DNA of 64,000 nucleotides from Tangfeifania diversioriginum. GTDB lineage: Bacteria; Bacteroidota; Bacteroidia; Bacteroidales; Prolixibacteraceae. The stretch's first letter is position 1. The number at the start of each line of letters is the position of its first letter. Of this stretch, positions 1 to 8,774 are shown piece after piece. The stretch covers positions 1 through 64,000 of the forward strand of contig NZ_FQZE01000025.1 of the NCBI RefSeq assembly GCF_900141875.1, given 5' to 3'. The notes below the pieces were generated by a model. That model worked only from the letters and a program-made list of their open reading frames with translations, was not told where the DNA came from and did not search any database. The translations under genes and the position numbers were made by a program.

Positions 1-188
1 TAACAGATTTGTGGCAAAATCCATCAATACACTGACTGTCAGGGGGTTTGATTAAATATTTTGATGACTTGGTTTGCTCATTTTCAAATAGTTATCCACA
101 TTTTTAACGAAGTATTGATTCATCAAATCCGGTCAAAATAAAAATACAATTGTCACCGCGCTAAAGTACGGTGCTAATAAGAAAAACC

Positions 189-2165
189 ATGAAACCGGAA
201 ATAAAAAATTTAATAGACGTTTCAAGATTTTACGGGCAAAAAAAAGAGTATGTGATTGCCGGGGGCGGGAACACTTCCTTTAAAGACGAAAAACACCTGT
301 GGATAAAAGCCAGTGGTGTGAATCTGGGCGACATCGACGAGAATGGATTTTGTGTACTCGACCGCCAAAAGCTGAACGAAATCCCCAACCAGGAATTTTC
401 AGATGACCCGGTTAAACGGGAAGATGAAGTAAAAAATGCCCTGCTCAAAAGTCGGGTCAATCCTGATTTGGGTTTACGTCCGTCGGTGGAAACATCGCTG
501 CACAATTTGTTTAGCTATAAGTTTGTGGTACACACCCATTCAACGCTTGTCAATGGCCTCATGTGCAGCAATCAGGCAGAACAAAAAACCATTGAAATAT
601 TTGGCGAAGAGGTGCTTTATATTCCCTATTCCGACCCGGGGTTTGTGCTTTTTAAAATCATTGCAGAAAAAATTGAGGAATATAATAAAAAGTTTAATCG
701 CGATCCGCAAATTGTCCTCATTCAGAACCATGGAATTTTTGTGGCCGCCAATTCGGTTGATGAAATAAATGCCATTTATTCCGATGTGGCCAAAAAGCTG
801 AAAGGCACTTTTGACCAATTCCCGGAAAATATTGAAGAGCCTGTTTCTAAAAAACTAACCGGTGTGGTTCCGGCTATCCGCATGTTACTTTCTGAAGAAA
901 AGCTGAAAGTGGCCACGGCCTTCAGCAGCTCAGTGATAAAAAATTTTATTTCCGGAAAAGAAGCTTTCAAAGCAGGCATCTCCCGGCCGTTTAATCCCGA
1001 TCAGATGGTTTACTGCCTGTCGGAATACCTTTTTGTTGAAAGCAGCTCATCTGAAGAAGAAATAATTGAGGAGACCCGTACTAAAATTGCAGAATTTAAA
1101 TCGCGCCGCGGAATATTCCCGAAAATTATTTTTGTTCAGAATGAAGGCGCAATTGCCGCCGAAGACTCTTCCGTTTCTGTTGGCCATTTAAAAGATATGG
1201 TGAACGATTTTTGCCAAATCAGCAATTTTTCAGAAAATTTTGGTGGTCCGCATCCTCTTACAGGCGAACAGGCTGCTTTTATCGAAAACTGGGAAGTGGA
1301 AAATTACCGCAAAAAAGTGATGCTGGGCAGCCAACAGATGGGGCGCGTGGAGAACAAATCAATTATTGTTACAGGCGCTGCCCAGGGATTTGGGGCCGGC
1401 ATTGCCGAAATCCTTTTCAACCAGGGCGCCAACATTGTGGTAGCCGACCTGAACGAAGAGAAAGGAAACGAATTTGCCGAACAGCTCAATACCCGAAAAA
1501 CCAAAAACAGGGCCCGCTTTATTAAAGTAAATGTGGCCGAAGCCGCCTCGGTAGAAAGCATGGTGAGCGAAACCGTGCTCAGTTTTGGCGGACTGGATGT
1601 ACTGATTTCCAACGCCGGGATTCTGCACGCCGGCAGTCTCGACGAGATGGATCAGAAAACATTTGAATTGATGACCAGAGTCAATTACACTGGCTATTTT
1701 CTGTGTGCAAAATACGCCAAACCGGTGATGAGGTTGCAACATTCCATACGGCCCAACCATTTTATGGACATTATACAAATCAATTCAAAGTCAGGGTTGA
1801 AGGGCAGTAATAAAAACTTTGCTTATGCCGGCGGTAAATTTGGCGGAATTGGTCTCACCCAATCATTTGCGCTGGAACTGATGCCATTCAATATTAAAGT
1901 AAATTCCATTTGTCCGGGTAACTTTTTCGACGGTCCGCTGTGGAGCGACCCCGAAAAAGGCCTTTTTGTGCAGTACCTCAATGCAGGAAAAGTGCCGGGC
2001 GCCAAAACTATTGCCGATGTAAAAGCGTTTTACGAAGTGCAGGTGCCAGCCGGCCGTGGTTGCACACCCGAAGACGTGGCCAAAGCCATTTTTTACGTCA
2101 TTGACCAGCATTACGAAACGGGCCAGGCAGTTCCCGTAACCGGCGGACAAAATATGTTGAAATAA
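189..2165 (+). CDS. Fused class II aldolase / short-chain dehydrogenase
   Basis: Predicted 658-aa two-domain enzyme. The N-terminal part is a class II aldolase/adducin domain with the metal-binding pair HTH (about residues 115-117) and a later QNHG histidine (about 181). The C-terminal part is a short-chain dehydrogenase/reductase with the NAD(P) loop TGAAQGFG (about 394) and the YxxxK pair (about 546/550). This arrangement resembles bifunctional sugar-phosphate aldolase/dehydrogenases of the rhamnulose-1-phosphate aldolase type, but the substrate cannot be read from sequence. The frame is open from a GTG at 171; the ATG at 189 is preferred. It is followed by a SorE-like dehydrogenase and an IMPase-like phosphatase on the same strand, which suggests a sugar-phosphate utilisation unit. 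No good -7 box was seen upstream. Confidence 0.85.
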   Translation: MKPEIKNLIDVSRFYGQKKEYVIAGGGNTSFKDEKHLWIKASGVNLGDIDENGFCVLDRQKLNEIPNQEFSDDPVKREDEVKNALLKSRVNPDLGLRPSVETSLHNLFSYKFVVHTHSTLVNGLMCSNQAEQKTIEIFGEEVLYIPYSDPGFVLFKIIAEKIEEYNKKFNRDPQIVLIQNHGIFVAANSVDEINAIYSDVAKKLKGTFDQFPENIEEPVSKKLTGVVPAIRMLLSEEKLKVATAFSSSVIKNFISGKEAFKAGISRPFNPDQMVYCLSEYLFVESSSSEEEIIEETRTKIAEFKSRRGIFPKIIFVQNEGAIAAEDSSVSVGHLKDMVNDFCQISNFSENFGGPHPLTGEQAAFIENWEVENYRKKVMLGSQQMGRVENKSIIVTGAAQGFGAGIAEILFNQGANIVVADLNEEKGNEFAEQLNTRKTKNRARFIKVNVAEAASVESMVSETVLSFGGLDVLISNAGILHAGSLDEMDQKTFELMTRVNYTGYFLCAKYAKPVMRLQHSIRPNHFMDIIQINSKSGLKGSNKNFAYAGGKFGGIGLTQSFALELMPFNIKVNSICPGNFFDGPLWSDPEKGLFVQYLNAGKVPGAKTIADVKAFYEVQVPAGRGCTPEDVAKAIFYVIDQHYETGQAVPVTGGQNMLK

Positions 2166-2166
2166 A

Positions 2167-2226
2167 CTCCGCGCCTCTGCGCCTTTGCGGTAAAAATTCG
2201 AACCGCTGAGACACCAAGACGCAAAG
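2167..2226. repeat. Imperfect inverted repeat of the 'ctttgcg' intergenic family
   Basis: Two 25-nt arms (2167-2191 and 2202-2226) are imperfect reverse complements separated by about 10 nt. They carry the words GCCTTTGCGG and GACGCAAAG. The element lies wholly between the aldolase fusion and the SorE-like gene. A half copy of the same family occurs at 46568-46592, between leuS and the SIMPL gene. The pattern resembles dispersed intergenic palindromes known from many bacteria; function unknown. Confidence 0.6.
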
Positions 2227-2237
2227 AATAAAGAAAT

Positions 2238-3509
2238 ATGAAGACAAAAGCGATTAGATTATACGGAAAAGAAGATTTACGGCTCGAAGAGTTTGAGCTT
2301 CCGCAGATAAAAGAAGATGAAATTTTGGCAAAAGTAGTGTCCGACAGTATTTGCATGTCGAGCTATAAAGCAGCCAAACAGGGGCCCGACCACAAACGGG
2401 TTCCAGACAATGTGCATGAAAACCCAATAATCATCGGGCACGAGTTTGCCGGCGAAATTGTGGAAGTGGGTGCCAAATGGCAGCACAAATTTAAGCCCGG
2501 GCAGAAATATTCAATCCAGCCGGCCATTTATTACGAAAATGGCCCGATGGGGATTTTGAGCGCTCCGGGTTATTCTTATCCGCATATTGGTGGCGATGCC
2601 ACCTACGTTATCATCCCGAAAGATGTACTGGAACAGGACTGCCTGCTGGCTTACGACGGCCCCGGTTATTATCCCGCCTCGCTGGCTGAACCACTGAGCT
2701 GTGTGATTGGTGCCATGCATGCAAACTACCACACCAAACCGGGTTCGTACATTCACCAGATGGAGATTGTGGACGGCGGCAAAATGGCGATTCTCGCAGG
2801 AGTTGGTCCCATGGGACTGGCTGCCATCAACTACGTGGTAAACCGCAAGGACCGCAAACCATCGCAGTTGGTAATAACCGACATCGACCAGGGCCGCCTC
2901 GACCGGGCAGCGGAAATTTTTCCGCCTGCATGGGCCAATGAAAAAGGCATTGAATTGATTTATCTGAATACCGGGAATGTGGATAATCCGGTGGAAAAGC
3001 TGAAGGAGATTTCCGGTGGCGGCTACAACGATGTTTTTGTTTTTGCTCCCGTTGCACCGGTTGTGGAACAAGGAGATGCTATTCTGGCACACGACGGCTG
3101 CCTCAACTTTTTTGCCGGACCGTCTGATCCGAATTTTTCTGCAAAACTGAATTTTTACAATGTGCATTATGCTTACACGCACATTGTCGGTACTTCGGGC
3201 GGAAACAACGATGACATGGTGGAAGCGCTCGACTGTATGAGTAAAGGTCTCGATCCGGCGGGATTAATTACCCATGTTGGCGGGCTGAACGCCGTGGCAG
3301 AAACCACCCTGAATCTGCCCAAAATTCCAGGTGGCAAGAAATTGATTTACACGCACAAAAAACTTTCGCTTACTGCCATTTCCGATTTTGAAGAAAAAGG
3401 GAAAAGCGATCCGTTTTATGCTGAACTCGCCAAACTGGTGAGCAAAACCAAAGGATTGTGGAATGTGGAGGCAGAAAAATATTTGCTGGAAAATGCACCG
3501 GAAATTTAG
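2238..3509 (+). CDS. Zinc-type alcohol dehydrogenase, L-sorbose-1-phosphate reductase-like
   Basis: 423-aa medium-chain dehydrogenase. The N-terminal catalytic domain carries ICMSSYKAA and GHEFAGEIVEVG; the nucleotide-binding domain has the Rossmann motif AGVGPMGLAAI. Overall length and motifs fit the L-sorbose-1-phosphate reductase (SorE) branch, whose members reduce sorbose-1-phosphate to glucitol-6-phosphate with NAD(P)H. Specificity is inferred from resemblance only. The gene lies 72 bp after the aldolase/SDR fusion, with an inverted repeat between, and 12 bp before the phosphatase gene, so co-transcription is likely. The SDR half of the upstream fusion could supply the sugar-alcohol-phosphate oxidation step. 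Confidence 0.8.
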   Translation: MKTKAIRLYGKEDLRLEEFELPQIKEDEILAKVVSDSICMSSYKAAKQGPDHKRVPDNVHENPIIIGHEFAGEIVEVGAKWQHKFKPGQKYSIQPAIYYENGPMGILSAPGYSYPHIGGDATYVIIPKDVLEQDCLLAYDGPGYYPASLAEPLSCVIGAMHANYHTKPGSYIHQMEIVDGGKMAILAGVGPMGLAAINYVVNRKDRKPSQLVITDIDQGRLDRAAEIFPPAWANEKGIELIYLNTGNVDNPVEKLKEISGGGYNDVFVFAPVAPVVEQGDAILAHDGCLNFFAGPSDPNFSAKLNFYNVHYAYTHIVGTSGGNNDDMVEALDCMSKGLDPAGLITHVGGLNAVAETTLNLPKIPGGKKLIYTHKKLSLTAISDFEEKGKSDPFYAELAKLVSKTKGLWNVEAEKYLLENAPEI

Positions 3510-3521
3510 GTCATCTGAGTT

Positions 3522-4295
3522 ATGCACAATCTTTCTCCGGAATTGAACATTGCACTGAAAGCTGCCCGCGCCGGAGCTGAAATCATTCGGGATCGGTACG
3601 GTAAAATTCCTGAAACAAGGTTGAAGGCCGGTTCCGAAACCCTGGTAACCGACACCGATATCGCTGCTGAAAAGGTCATTCTGAAAGTGTTGCGCGAAAA
3701 TTCTGACTACGGAATAATCAGCGAAGAAAGTGGGCAGACTGGCATCGCTGACGGCCCACAATGGGTGGTCGATCCGTTAGACGGAACTTCCAATTTTGCC
3801 CGGGCGCTGCCGCTTTTTGCCGTTTCAGTTGGCCTCATCCACGGTTCGCAGTCACTGGCTGGCGTTATTATCGACCCGGTGCTTCAAAATGAATACTACG
3901 CAGAAAAAGAACAAGGCGCTTATTGCAACGGGGAACGGTTGAAAATGCCCCGGTTCAGGAAAGATTATGGCATCAACCTGTTTCTGAATCACGGTTCATG
4001 CGATAAAGACAAACTGAAATATGCCGCTGTAAATGAGCGACTGGCGTGCGATTATCGGCTTCGCAAACTGGGCACAACTGCCCTGGAACTGTGCTACGTA
4101 GCCAACGGGTCGTTCGACGGGTTCATTTGCTCGGGCGATGAATTGTGGGATTTTGCCGCTGGAATTGTGATTGCTACCGAAGCCGGTTGCATGTTTACCG
4201 ACTGGCAGGGAAATCTCTGGGAAAGGGGCGAAAACCATCTGCTGTTTGCCCGCCCGGAAATTCATGAAGAACTGATAGCAAAACTCAAGGGCTGA
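3522..4295 (+). CDS. Inositol monophosphatase family protein
   Basis: 257-aa member of the IMPase/FBPase/CysQ superfamily of Mg2+-dependent, Li+-sensitive phosphatases. Visible metal-site motifs are EESG (about residue 65), DPLDGTSNF (about 87) and ELWDFAAG (about 205), in the canonical order. Substrates in this family include inositol phosphates, histidinol phosphate, sugar phosphates and PAP; the sequence does not decide. Its position 12 bp after the SorE-like dehydrogenase suggests a sugar-phosphate phosphatase role. The family assignment is firm, the substrate is not. Confidence 0.85.
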   Translation: MHNLSPELNIALKAARAGAEIIRDRYGKIPETRLKAGSETLVTDTDIAAEKVILKVLRENSDYGIISEESGQTGIADGPQWVVDPLDGTSNFARALPLFAVSVGLIHGSQSLAGVIIDPVLQNEYYAEKEQGAYCNGERLKMPRFRKDYGINLFLNHGSCDKDKLKYAAVNERLACDYRLRKLGTTALELCYVANGSFDGFICSGDELWDFAAGIVIATEAGCMFTDWQGNLWERGENHLLFARPEIHEELIAKLKG

Positions 4296-4373
4296 TTAAA
4301 AATACCTTGAGCTTTTGTTGAAAAATAATGATTGAACAAGGGAGCAATATTTTTCCTTCAATGCTCAAACCAC

Positions 4374-4381
4374 TATCTTTG
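4374..4381 (+). promoter_or_regulatory. mutS -7 box directly abutting the start codon
   Basis: TATCTTTG matches the Bacteroidota -7 consensus TAnnTTTG and ends only 7 nt before the mutS ATG at 4389. Transcription would begin at or within a few bases of the start codon, predicting a leaderless or near-leaderless mRNA. No convincing TTTG is seen at the expected -33 distance. Confidence 0.55.
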
Positions 4382-4388
4382 CTTTCCG

Positions 4389-7007
4389 ATGACTGATAAG
4401 AAAAAATATGTGGAAACGCCCTTGATGAAGCAGTATTACAAAATCAAGGACAAACATCCTGATGCGGTGTTGCTTTTCAGGGTAGGCGATTTTTATGAAA
4501 CCTTTGGTGAAGATGCCATTAAATCGGCCGAAATTTTGGGGATAACCCTTACCCGGCGGGCCAATGGTGCAGCCAGTTATGTGGAGCTGGCCGGATTTCC
4601 GCATCACGCCCTGGAAACTTACCTGCCCAAACTGGTGAGGGCAGGTCAGCGGGTGGCGATTTGCGAGCAGCTGGAAGATCCCAAAATGACCAAAAAGATA
4701 GTGAAGCGAGGCATCACCGAGCTGGTTACCCCGGGCGTTTCCATCAACGAAAATATTTTGGAGAACAGGGAAAATAATTTCCTTGCATCAGTGCATTTCG
4801 ATAAAAAAATGGCCGGCGTGGCTTTTATGGATATTTCCACCGGTGAATTTCTTACCGCTGAGGGAAATTTTGAATATGTAGATAAGCTGCTCAATTCTTT
4901 TCAGCCCAAAGAGGTGCTTTTTCAGCGGGGGAGAGGGCAGGAGTTTGAAGAGATTTTCGGCAATAAATTTTATACCTACAAGCTCGACGACTGGGTTTAT
5001 ACCCTCGATGCTGCCACCGACCGCCTGACCCGGCATTTTGAAACCACATCACTCAAGGGGTTCGGTATTCAGAACATGCCACTGTCCATTATTGCTTCGG
5101 GCGCTGTGTTGCATTACCTCGATTACACCCAGCACCTTCACATAAAACACATTACCGGCCTTAGTCGTATTGAAGAAGAGCATTATGTTTGGCTCGACAG
5201 GTTTACTATCCGTAATCTTGAACTGTTTTCACCAATTCATGAAGGAGGTAAATCATTGCTTCAGGTCATCGATAAAACCATCACCCCCATGGGGTCGCGG
5301 TTGCTGAAACGCTGGCTGGCCCTGCCGCTGAAAGATATCGACCCGATAAACGACCGGCTCAACGTGGTGGAATTTTTTCTGAAACAGCCTGACACCAGAG
5401 AAAACCTCGAAGAGCATTTACGTCAGATTGGGGATTTGGAGCGGCTGGTTTCAAAAGTAGCGGTTGGGCGAATTAATCCACGCGAAATGGTGCATGTGAA
5501 AAATGCACTCAATGCCATCGCCCCGGTAAAATCAGTTTGCGAGAATGCCGAAAATAAAACGCTGAAACGTTTTGCTGAACAGCTTAATCCATGTGATTTA
5601 ATACGGGAAAAAATTGAGCAGGAAATTGTTCCCGATCCGCCAACTGCCGTGAACAAAGGTAAAACTATTGCCGAAGGGGTTTCGAAAGAGCTGGATGAGC
5701 TTCGCGAAATTGCCTATTCCGGGAAAGATTACCTGATAAACCTGCAAAAACGCGAGAGCGAAAAATATGGAATTCCCTCGCTCAAGGTGAGTTTCAACAA
5801 TGTTTTTGGCTATTATATCGAGGTGAGAAATACGCATAAAAGTAAAGTTCCGGACGACTGGATTCGAAAACAAACACTGGTGAATGCCGAGCGGTATATT
5901 ACTGAAGAGCTGAAGGAATACGAATCGAAAATTTTAGGTGCCGAAGAAAAAATTCAGGTACTCGAATCGAAGTTATTTAATGAGCTTGTTTTTGCTTTGT
6001 CGGAATACATTTCGGCCATCCAGTTGAATTCAAATATCCTGGCGCAGATTGATTGTTTGTTGTCTTTTTCTGCCTGCGCTTCAACCTATAACTATTTCAG
6101 GCCCGAGATTTACGACAGTACTTCTGTCGAAATCAAAAACGGACGGCATCCGGTTATCGAGCACCAGTTGCCTATTGGCGAATCATATATTGCCAACGAT
6201 GTAAAGCTGGATCAGGAAGATCAGCAGATTATTATAATTACGGGGCCGAATATGGCAGGTAAATCGGCGCTGCTGCGCCAAACAGCGCTGATTGTTTTGC
6301 TGGCACAAATGGGGAGTTTCGTTCCTGCCGAAGCGGCTAAAATCGGGATTGTCGATAAAATATTTACCCGCGTTGGGGCATCCGATAATATTTCGCTTGG
6401 GGAATCCACTTTCATGGTGGAAATGAACGAAGCGGCCAGCATTCTGAATAATGTTTCGGACCGCAGCCTGATTTTGTTTGATGAGCTGGGGCGCGGAACT
6501 TCTACCTACGATGGCCTCTCCATTGCCTGGTCGATTGTGGAGCACCTGCACGAACACCCGCGTGCCAAAGCGAAAACACTTTTTGCCACCCATTACCACG
6601 AGCTGAATGAAATGGAAGGATCGTTTTCGCGGGTGAAAAATTTTAATGTTTCAGTAAAAGAGGTGGAGAATAAGGTGATTTTTTTACGCAAGCTGGTGAA
6701 AGGCGGAAGTAACCACAGTTTTGGTATTCACGTGGCTTCCATGGCCGGAATGCCCAAATCGGTAACTAAGCGTGCCGAACAAATTTTGAAAAAACTGGAA
6801 GGTGAAAAAGGGAAGGAAGACCTTTCGAAACCACTGGGAGAAATCGGCGGGAATCGCGAAGGGATGCAAATGAGTTTTTTCCAGCTCGACGATCCGGTAC
6901 TCAAGCAAATCCGCGACGAGATAGCCACGCTCGATATTAACAACCTGACCCCCGTGGAAGCCCTGAACAAACTTAATGAGATTAAGAAATTGACAGGGTT
7001 GAAGTAG
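4389..7007 (+). CDS. mutS: DNA mismatch repair protein MutS
   Basis: 872-aa mismatch-recognition ATPase, the normal length for MutS. The N-terminal mismatch-binding domain shows the Phe-X-Glu motif in [11 protein letters not shown]. The ATPase domain shows Walker A GPNMAGKS (about residues 619-626), Walker [13 protein letters not shown] and the ABC signature region [11 protein letters not shown]. It binds base mismatches and recruits MutL. The ATG at 4389 is chosen because the protein then begins [17 protein letters not shown], matching the family N terminus; an upstream TTG at 4332 would place the promoter inside the gene. It stands alone ahead of the tRNA cluster. Confidence 0.97.
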   Translation: MTDKKKYVETPLMKQYYKIKDKHPDAVLLFRVGDFYETFGEDAIKSAEILGITLTRRANGAASYVELAGFPHHALETYLPKLVRAGQRVAICEQLEDPKMTKKIVKRGITELVTPGVSINENILENRENNFLASVHFDKKMAGVAFMDISTGEFLTAEGNFEYVDKLLNSFQPKEVLFQRGRGQEFEEIFGNKFYTYKLDDWVYTLDAATDRLTRHFETTSLKGFGIQNMPLSIIASGAVLHYLDYTQHLHIKHITGLSRIEEEHYVWLDRFTIRNLELFSPIHEGGKSLLQVIDKTITPMGSRLLKRWLALPLKDIDPINDRLNVVEFFLKQPDTRENLEEHLRQIGDLERLVSKVAVGRINPREMVHVKNALNAIAPVKSVCENAENKTLKRFAEQLNPCDLIREKIEQEIVPDPPTAVNKGKTIAEGVSKELDELREIAYSGKDYLINLQKRESEKYGIPSLKVSFNNVFGYYIEVRNTHKSKVPDDWIRKQTLVNAERYITEELKEYESKILGAEEKIQVLESKLFNELVFALSEYISAIQLNSNILAQIDCLLSFSACASTYNYFRPEIYDSTSVEIKNGRHPVIEHQLPIGESYIANDVKLDQEDQQIIIITGPNMAGKSALLRQTALIVLLAQMGSFVPAEAAKIGIVDKIFTRVGASDNISLGESTFMVEMNEAASILNNVSDRSLILFDELGRGTSTYDGLSIAWSIVEHLHEHPRAKAKTLFATHYHELNEMEGSFSRVKNFNVSVKEVENKVIFLRKLVKGGSNHSFGIHVASMAGMPKSVTKRAEQILKKLEGEKGKEDLSKPLGEIGGNREGMQMSFFQLDDPVLKQIRDEIATLDINNLTPVEALNKLNEIKKLTGLK

Positions 7008-7031
7008 GCACAGGCATTTTTTTTTCAGAAT

Positions 7032-7063
7032 TTTGTGATAACAAAAAAATAGCAATATATTTG
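7032..7063 (+). promoter_or_regulatory. Promoter of the tRNA Gly-Leu-Gly cluster
   Basis: A -33 TTTG (7032-7035), a 20-bp spacer and the -7 box TATATTTG (7056-7063) form a near-perfect Bacteroidota promoter. Transcription should begin near 7070, giving a leader of about 65 nt before the first tRNA. Confidence 0.75.
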
Positions 7064-7135
7064 CATCGCTTCTGAAAAAGGCAACCCGCTGAAAAGTGGG
7101 AAATCACTGATAACAGAAGAAGTTCATTACCATTA

Positions 7136-7208
<73 letters not shown>

Positions 7209-7269
7209 CGAAGGAGAGAAAAAGGGACGAGAAGTTTATCCCGATTTTTCCTCGTTTTTTGAAAAGGAT

Positions 7270-7356
7270 GCCCGGATGGTGGAATTGGTAGACACGTTGG
7301 ACTTAAAATCCAATGGCCCTATAACGGCCGTGCGGGTTCAAGTCCCGCTCCGGGTA
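7270..7356 (+). tRNA. tRNA-Leu(TAA)
   Basis: 87-nt class II tRNA with the long variable arm expected for leucine. Acceptor GCCCGGA pairs with TCCGGGT (one G-T pair), with discriminator A. The anticodon loop is CTTAAAA (anticodon TAA, reads UUA/UUG), stem TTGGA/TCCAA. It lies between two identical tRNA-Gly genes. Confidence 0.97.
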
Positions 7357-7362
7357 CCGCTT

Positions 7363-7435
<73 letters not shown>

Positions 7436-7443
7436 CAAAATTG

Positions 7444-7473
7444 AAAGGTTGCCCAAAAGGCAGCCTTTTTTTG
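7444..7473 (+). terminator. Rho-independent terminator of the tRNA cluster
   Basis: Stem AAAGGTTGCC / GGCAGCCTTT (one wobble) with loop CAAAA, followed directly by a run of T. It lies 8 nt after the second tRNA-Gly. Confidence 0.85.
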
Positions 7474-7590
7474 ATCTCTCCTTTTTGAGCTGGTGACTTT
7501 CGGTCACCTGCTCAATATAAAGAAGTTCACTTAAGAAGCAGTCATTTTTTATTTCTTCAGCTTTTTAACTTTTTTCCTTGATGAGAAGTA

Positions 7591-7648
7591 TCCCCCGAAG
7601 GGATGCCTAAGGCAAAAAGAATCAAGTCCCGTGAGGGATGCCTATGGC
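7591..7648. repeat. Tandem pair of double-hairpin units
   Basis: Two related units lie side by side at 7591-7613 and 7627-7648. Each has a TCCC...GGGA hairpin immediately followed by a GCC-TAA-GGC or GCC-TAT-GGC mini-hairpin; both contain GGGATGCCTA. The layout resembles REP-type palindromic repeats. Confidence 0.5.
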
Positions 7649-7810
7649 GCTTCTACGCGCTCCAGACTTTCTTAACGGCTTTCGTATTACGGCTACTTCG
7701 GCCTAAAAGTCGGTTCATGTCCTCCCCGGCCCGCATTTTTTTCAAGCCCGCGCGCTTATCCTGATTCAATCAGGATTTTGATGGCTTCGAACTTGCAGTC
7801 CTGTGGCCTA

Positions 7811-7926
7811 TTTTCATCGAAACCGGAATTAAAATGAAACCTTACTGAGACCGGGAAGCTCCGAATATATGAGGAGATCACCCGGCCGAAGTTAGGTTTT
7901 ATGAAAATGGAGGTTAAAGATGAAAA
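7811..7926. ncRNA. Candidate structured RNA or long imperfect hairpin
   Basis: Nested complementary segments pair around one axis: TTTTCATC (7811-7818) with GATGAAAA (7919-7926), ATGAAACCT (7834-7842) with AGGTTTTAT (7894-7902), CCGGG (7851-7855) with CCCGG (7881-7885), and CTCC (7859-7862) with GGAG (7873-7876). The order is fully nested, as expected of one long stem with internal loops. A second hairpin, CTTCGTCTTTGC/GCAAAGATGAAG, follows at 7945-7974. No known RNA family is recognised, and a palindromic DNA repeat is an equally good explanation. Confidence 0.4.
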
Positions 7927-8050
7927 TCAGCCTTGAATTTTCTGCTTCGTCTTTGCTTCAAGGCAAAGATGAAGGCTCCCGGCAGGAAAAAATTAATCAT
8001 TTAAATTCGTGATTCCTTTTTACTCCACCTACTTTTTAAAGTGTTCCCAT

Positions 8051-8079
8051 AAAAAAAGGTTGCCCAGCGAGCAACCTTT
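8051..8079 (-). terminator. Terminator of the DUF1080 lipoprotein operon
   Basis: Stem AAAGGTTGC/GCAACCTTT with an internal loop. Read on the minus strand it is followed by seven T residues. It lies 72 bp downstream of the DUF1080 gene stop. Confidence 0.8.
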
Positions 8080-8150
8080 ATATTTGTGTATTATGTTTTG
8101 CAATTGAGCCGTAAACTGGCACTTAATTGAATTGAGAAGAAGCCAATTAT

Positions 8151-8753
8151 CTACAGCTCTTTTATTTTGATGTTCCGCCATTTCACTTTTATGCCGCCGC
8201 CATCGTGAATTTGCAGGGCAATGGCGCCTTTCCCTTCGGCAATTTTTTCATCTTCAATGTCAACCATCTGTTCTCCGTTGAGCCAGGTGGTCACATGCCC
8301 GCCAACCACGCGAATCCTCATTTCGTTCCATTCGCCCATTTTCAGAATATTTTCTTTTTCATCGGGAATTTGTACCAGCCAGCCGCGACCGTACGATTCA
8401 TAAATACCACCGGTGTCGTGATTTGGGGGCGCCACTTCTACCTGCCAGCCACTTACTTTGGTGCCGTCGAATGTGGATCGGAAAAATACGCCACTGTTGC
8501 CGTCGGCCTCCTGAAGGAATTCAACCGAAAGTTCAAAGTCGTCGTAATTCTTTTCGGTTGACAGGTACCCGTAAGCTTCATCGGGACCACTTTCGCAAAT
8601 CAGCAATCCATCTTCCACGTACCATTTTTCGGTTCCGTGTACTTTCCATCCGTCCAGGTTTTCACCGTTAAATAATGATTCCCATCCACCGTTGCAGGCA
8701 ATTACAACGATACTTAACGAGAGAACCAATCCTAAAAATGTAATTTTTCTCAT
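8151..8753 (-). CDS. DUF1080 (3-keto-disaccharide hydrolase domain) lipoprotein
   Basis: 200-aa exported lipoprotein. A hydrophobic signal ends in the lipobox-like VIAC with Cys20. The rest is a single DUF1080 jelly-roll domain beginning WESLFNGENLDGWKV, with FRSTFDG, a WQVEV segment and the closing WRNIKIKEL. This family is related to concanavalin-like glucanase folds, and some members hydrolyse 3-keto-disaccharides; the substrate here is unknown. It starts 21 bp after the stop of the coiled-coil lipoprotein gene and is probably translated from the same transcript. A terminator follows. Confidence 0.88.
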   Translation of the reverse strand: MRKITFLGLVLSLSIVVIACNGGWESLFNGENLDGWKVHGTEKWYVEDGLLICESGPDEAYGYLSTEKNYDDFELSVEFLQEADGNSGVFFRSTFDGTKVSGWQVEVAPPNHDTGGIYESYGRGWLVQIPDEKENILKMGEWNEMRIRVVGGHVTTWLNGEQMVDIEDEKIAEGKGAIALQIHDGGGIKVKWRNIKIKEL

Positions 8754-8774
8754 TTGATTATAATTTTTGTAAAA

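Larger units (their letters stand above)
7474..8045. other. Hairpin-rich non-coding region
   Basis: About 570 bp with no convincing reading frame on either strand. It is dense in inverted repeats: GAGCTGGTGAC/GTCACCTGCTC at 7487-7513 (loop TTTCG), a tandem hairpin-pair repeat at 7591-7648, the near-perfect palindrome ATCCTGATT-C-AATCAGGAT at 7758-7776, a long nested hairpin at 7811-7926 and a 12-bp stem at 7945-7974. It could be a structured RNA, the remains of a mobile element or a dispersed intergenic repeat array. The separate sub-elements are listed below. Function unknown. Confidence 0.55.

Noticed and set aside
2511-3182. 223-codon antisense ORF under the SorE-like gene
   Set aside because: It is a mirror frame of a clear dehydrogenase, with no recognisable motifs and no promoter.
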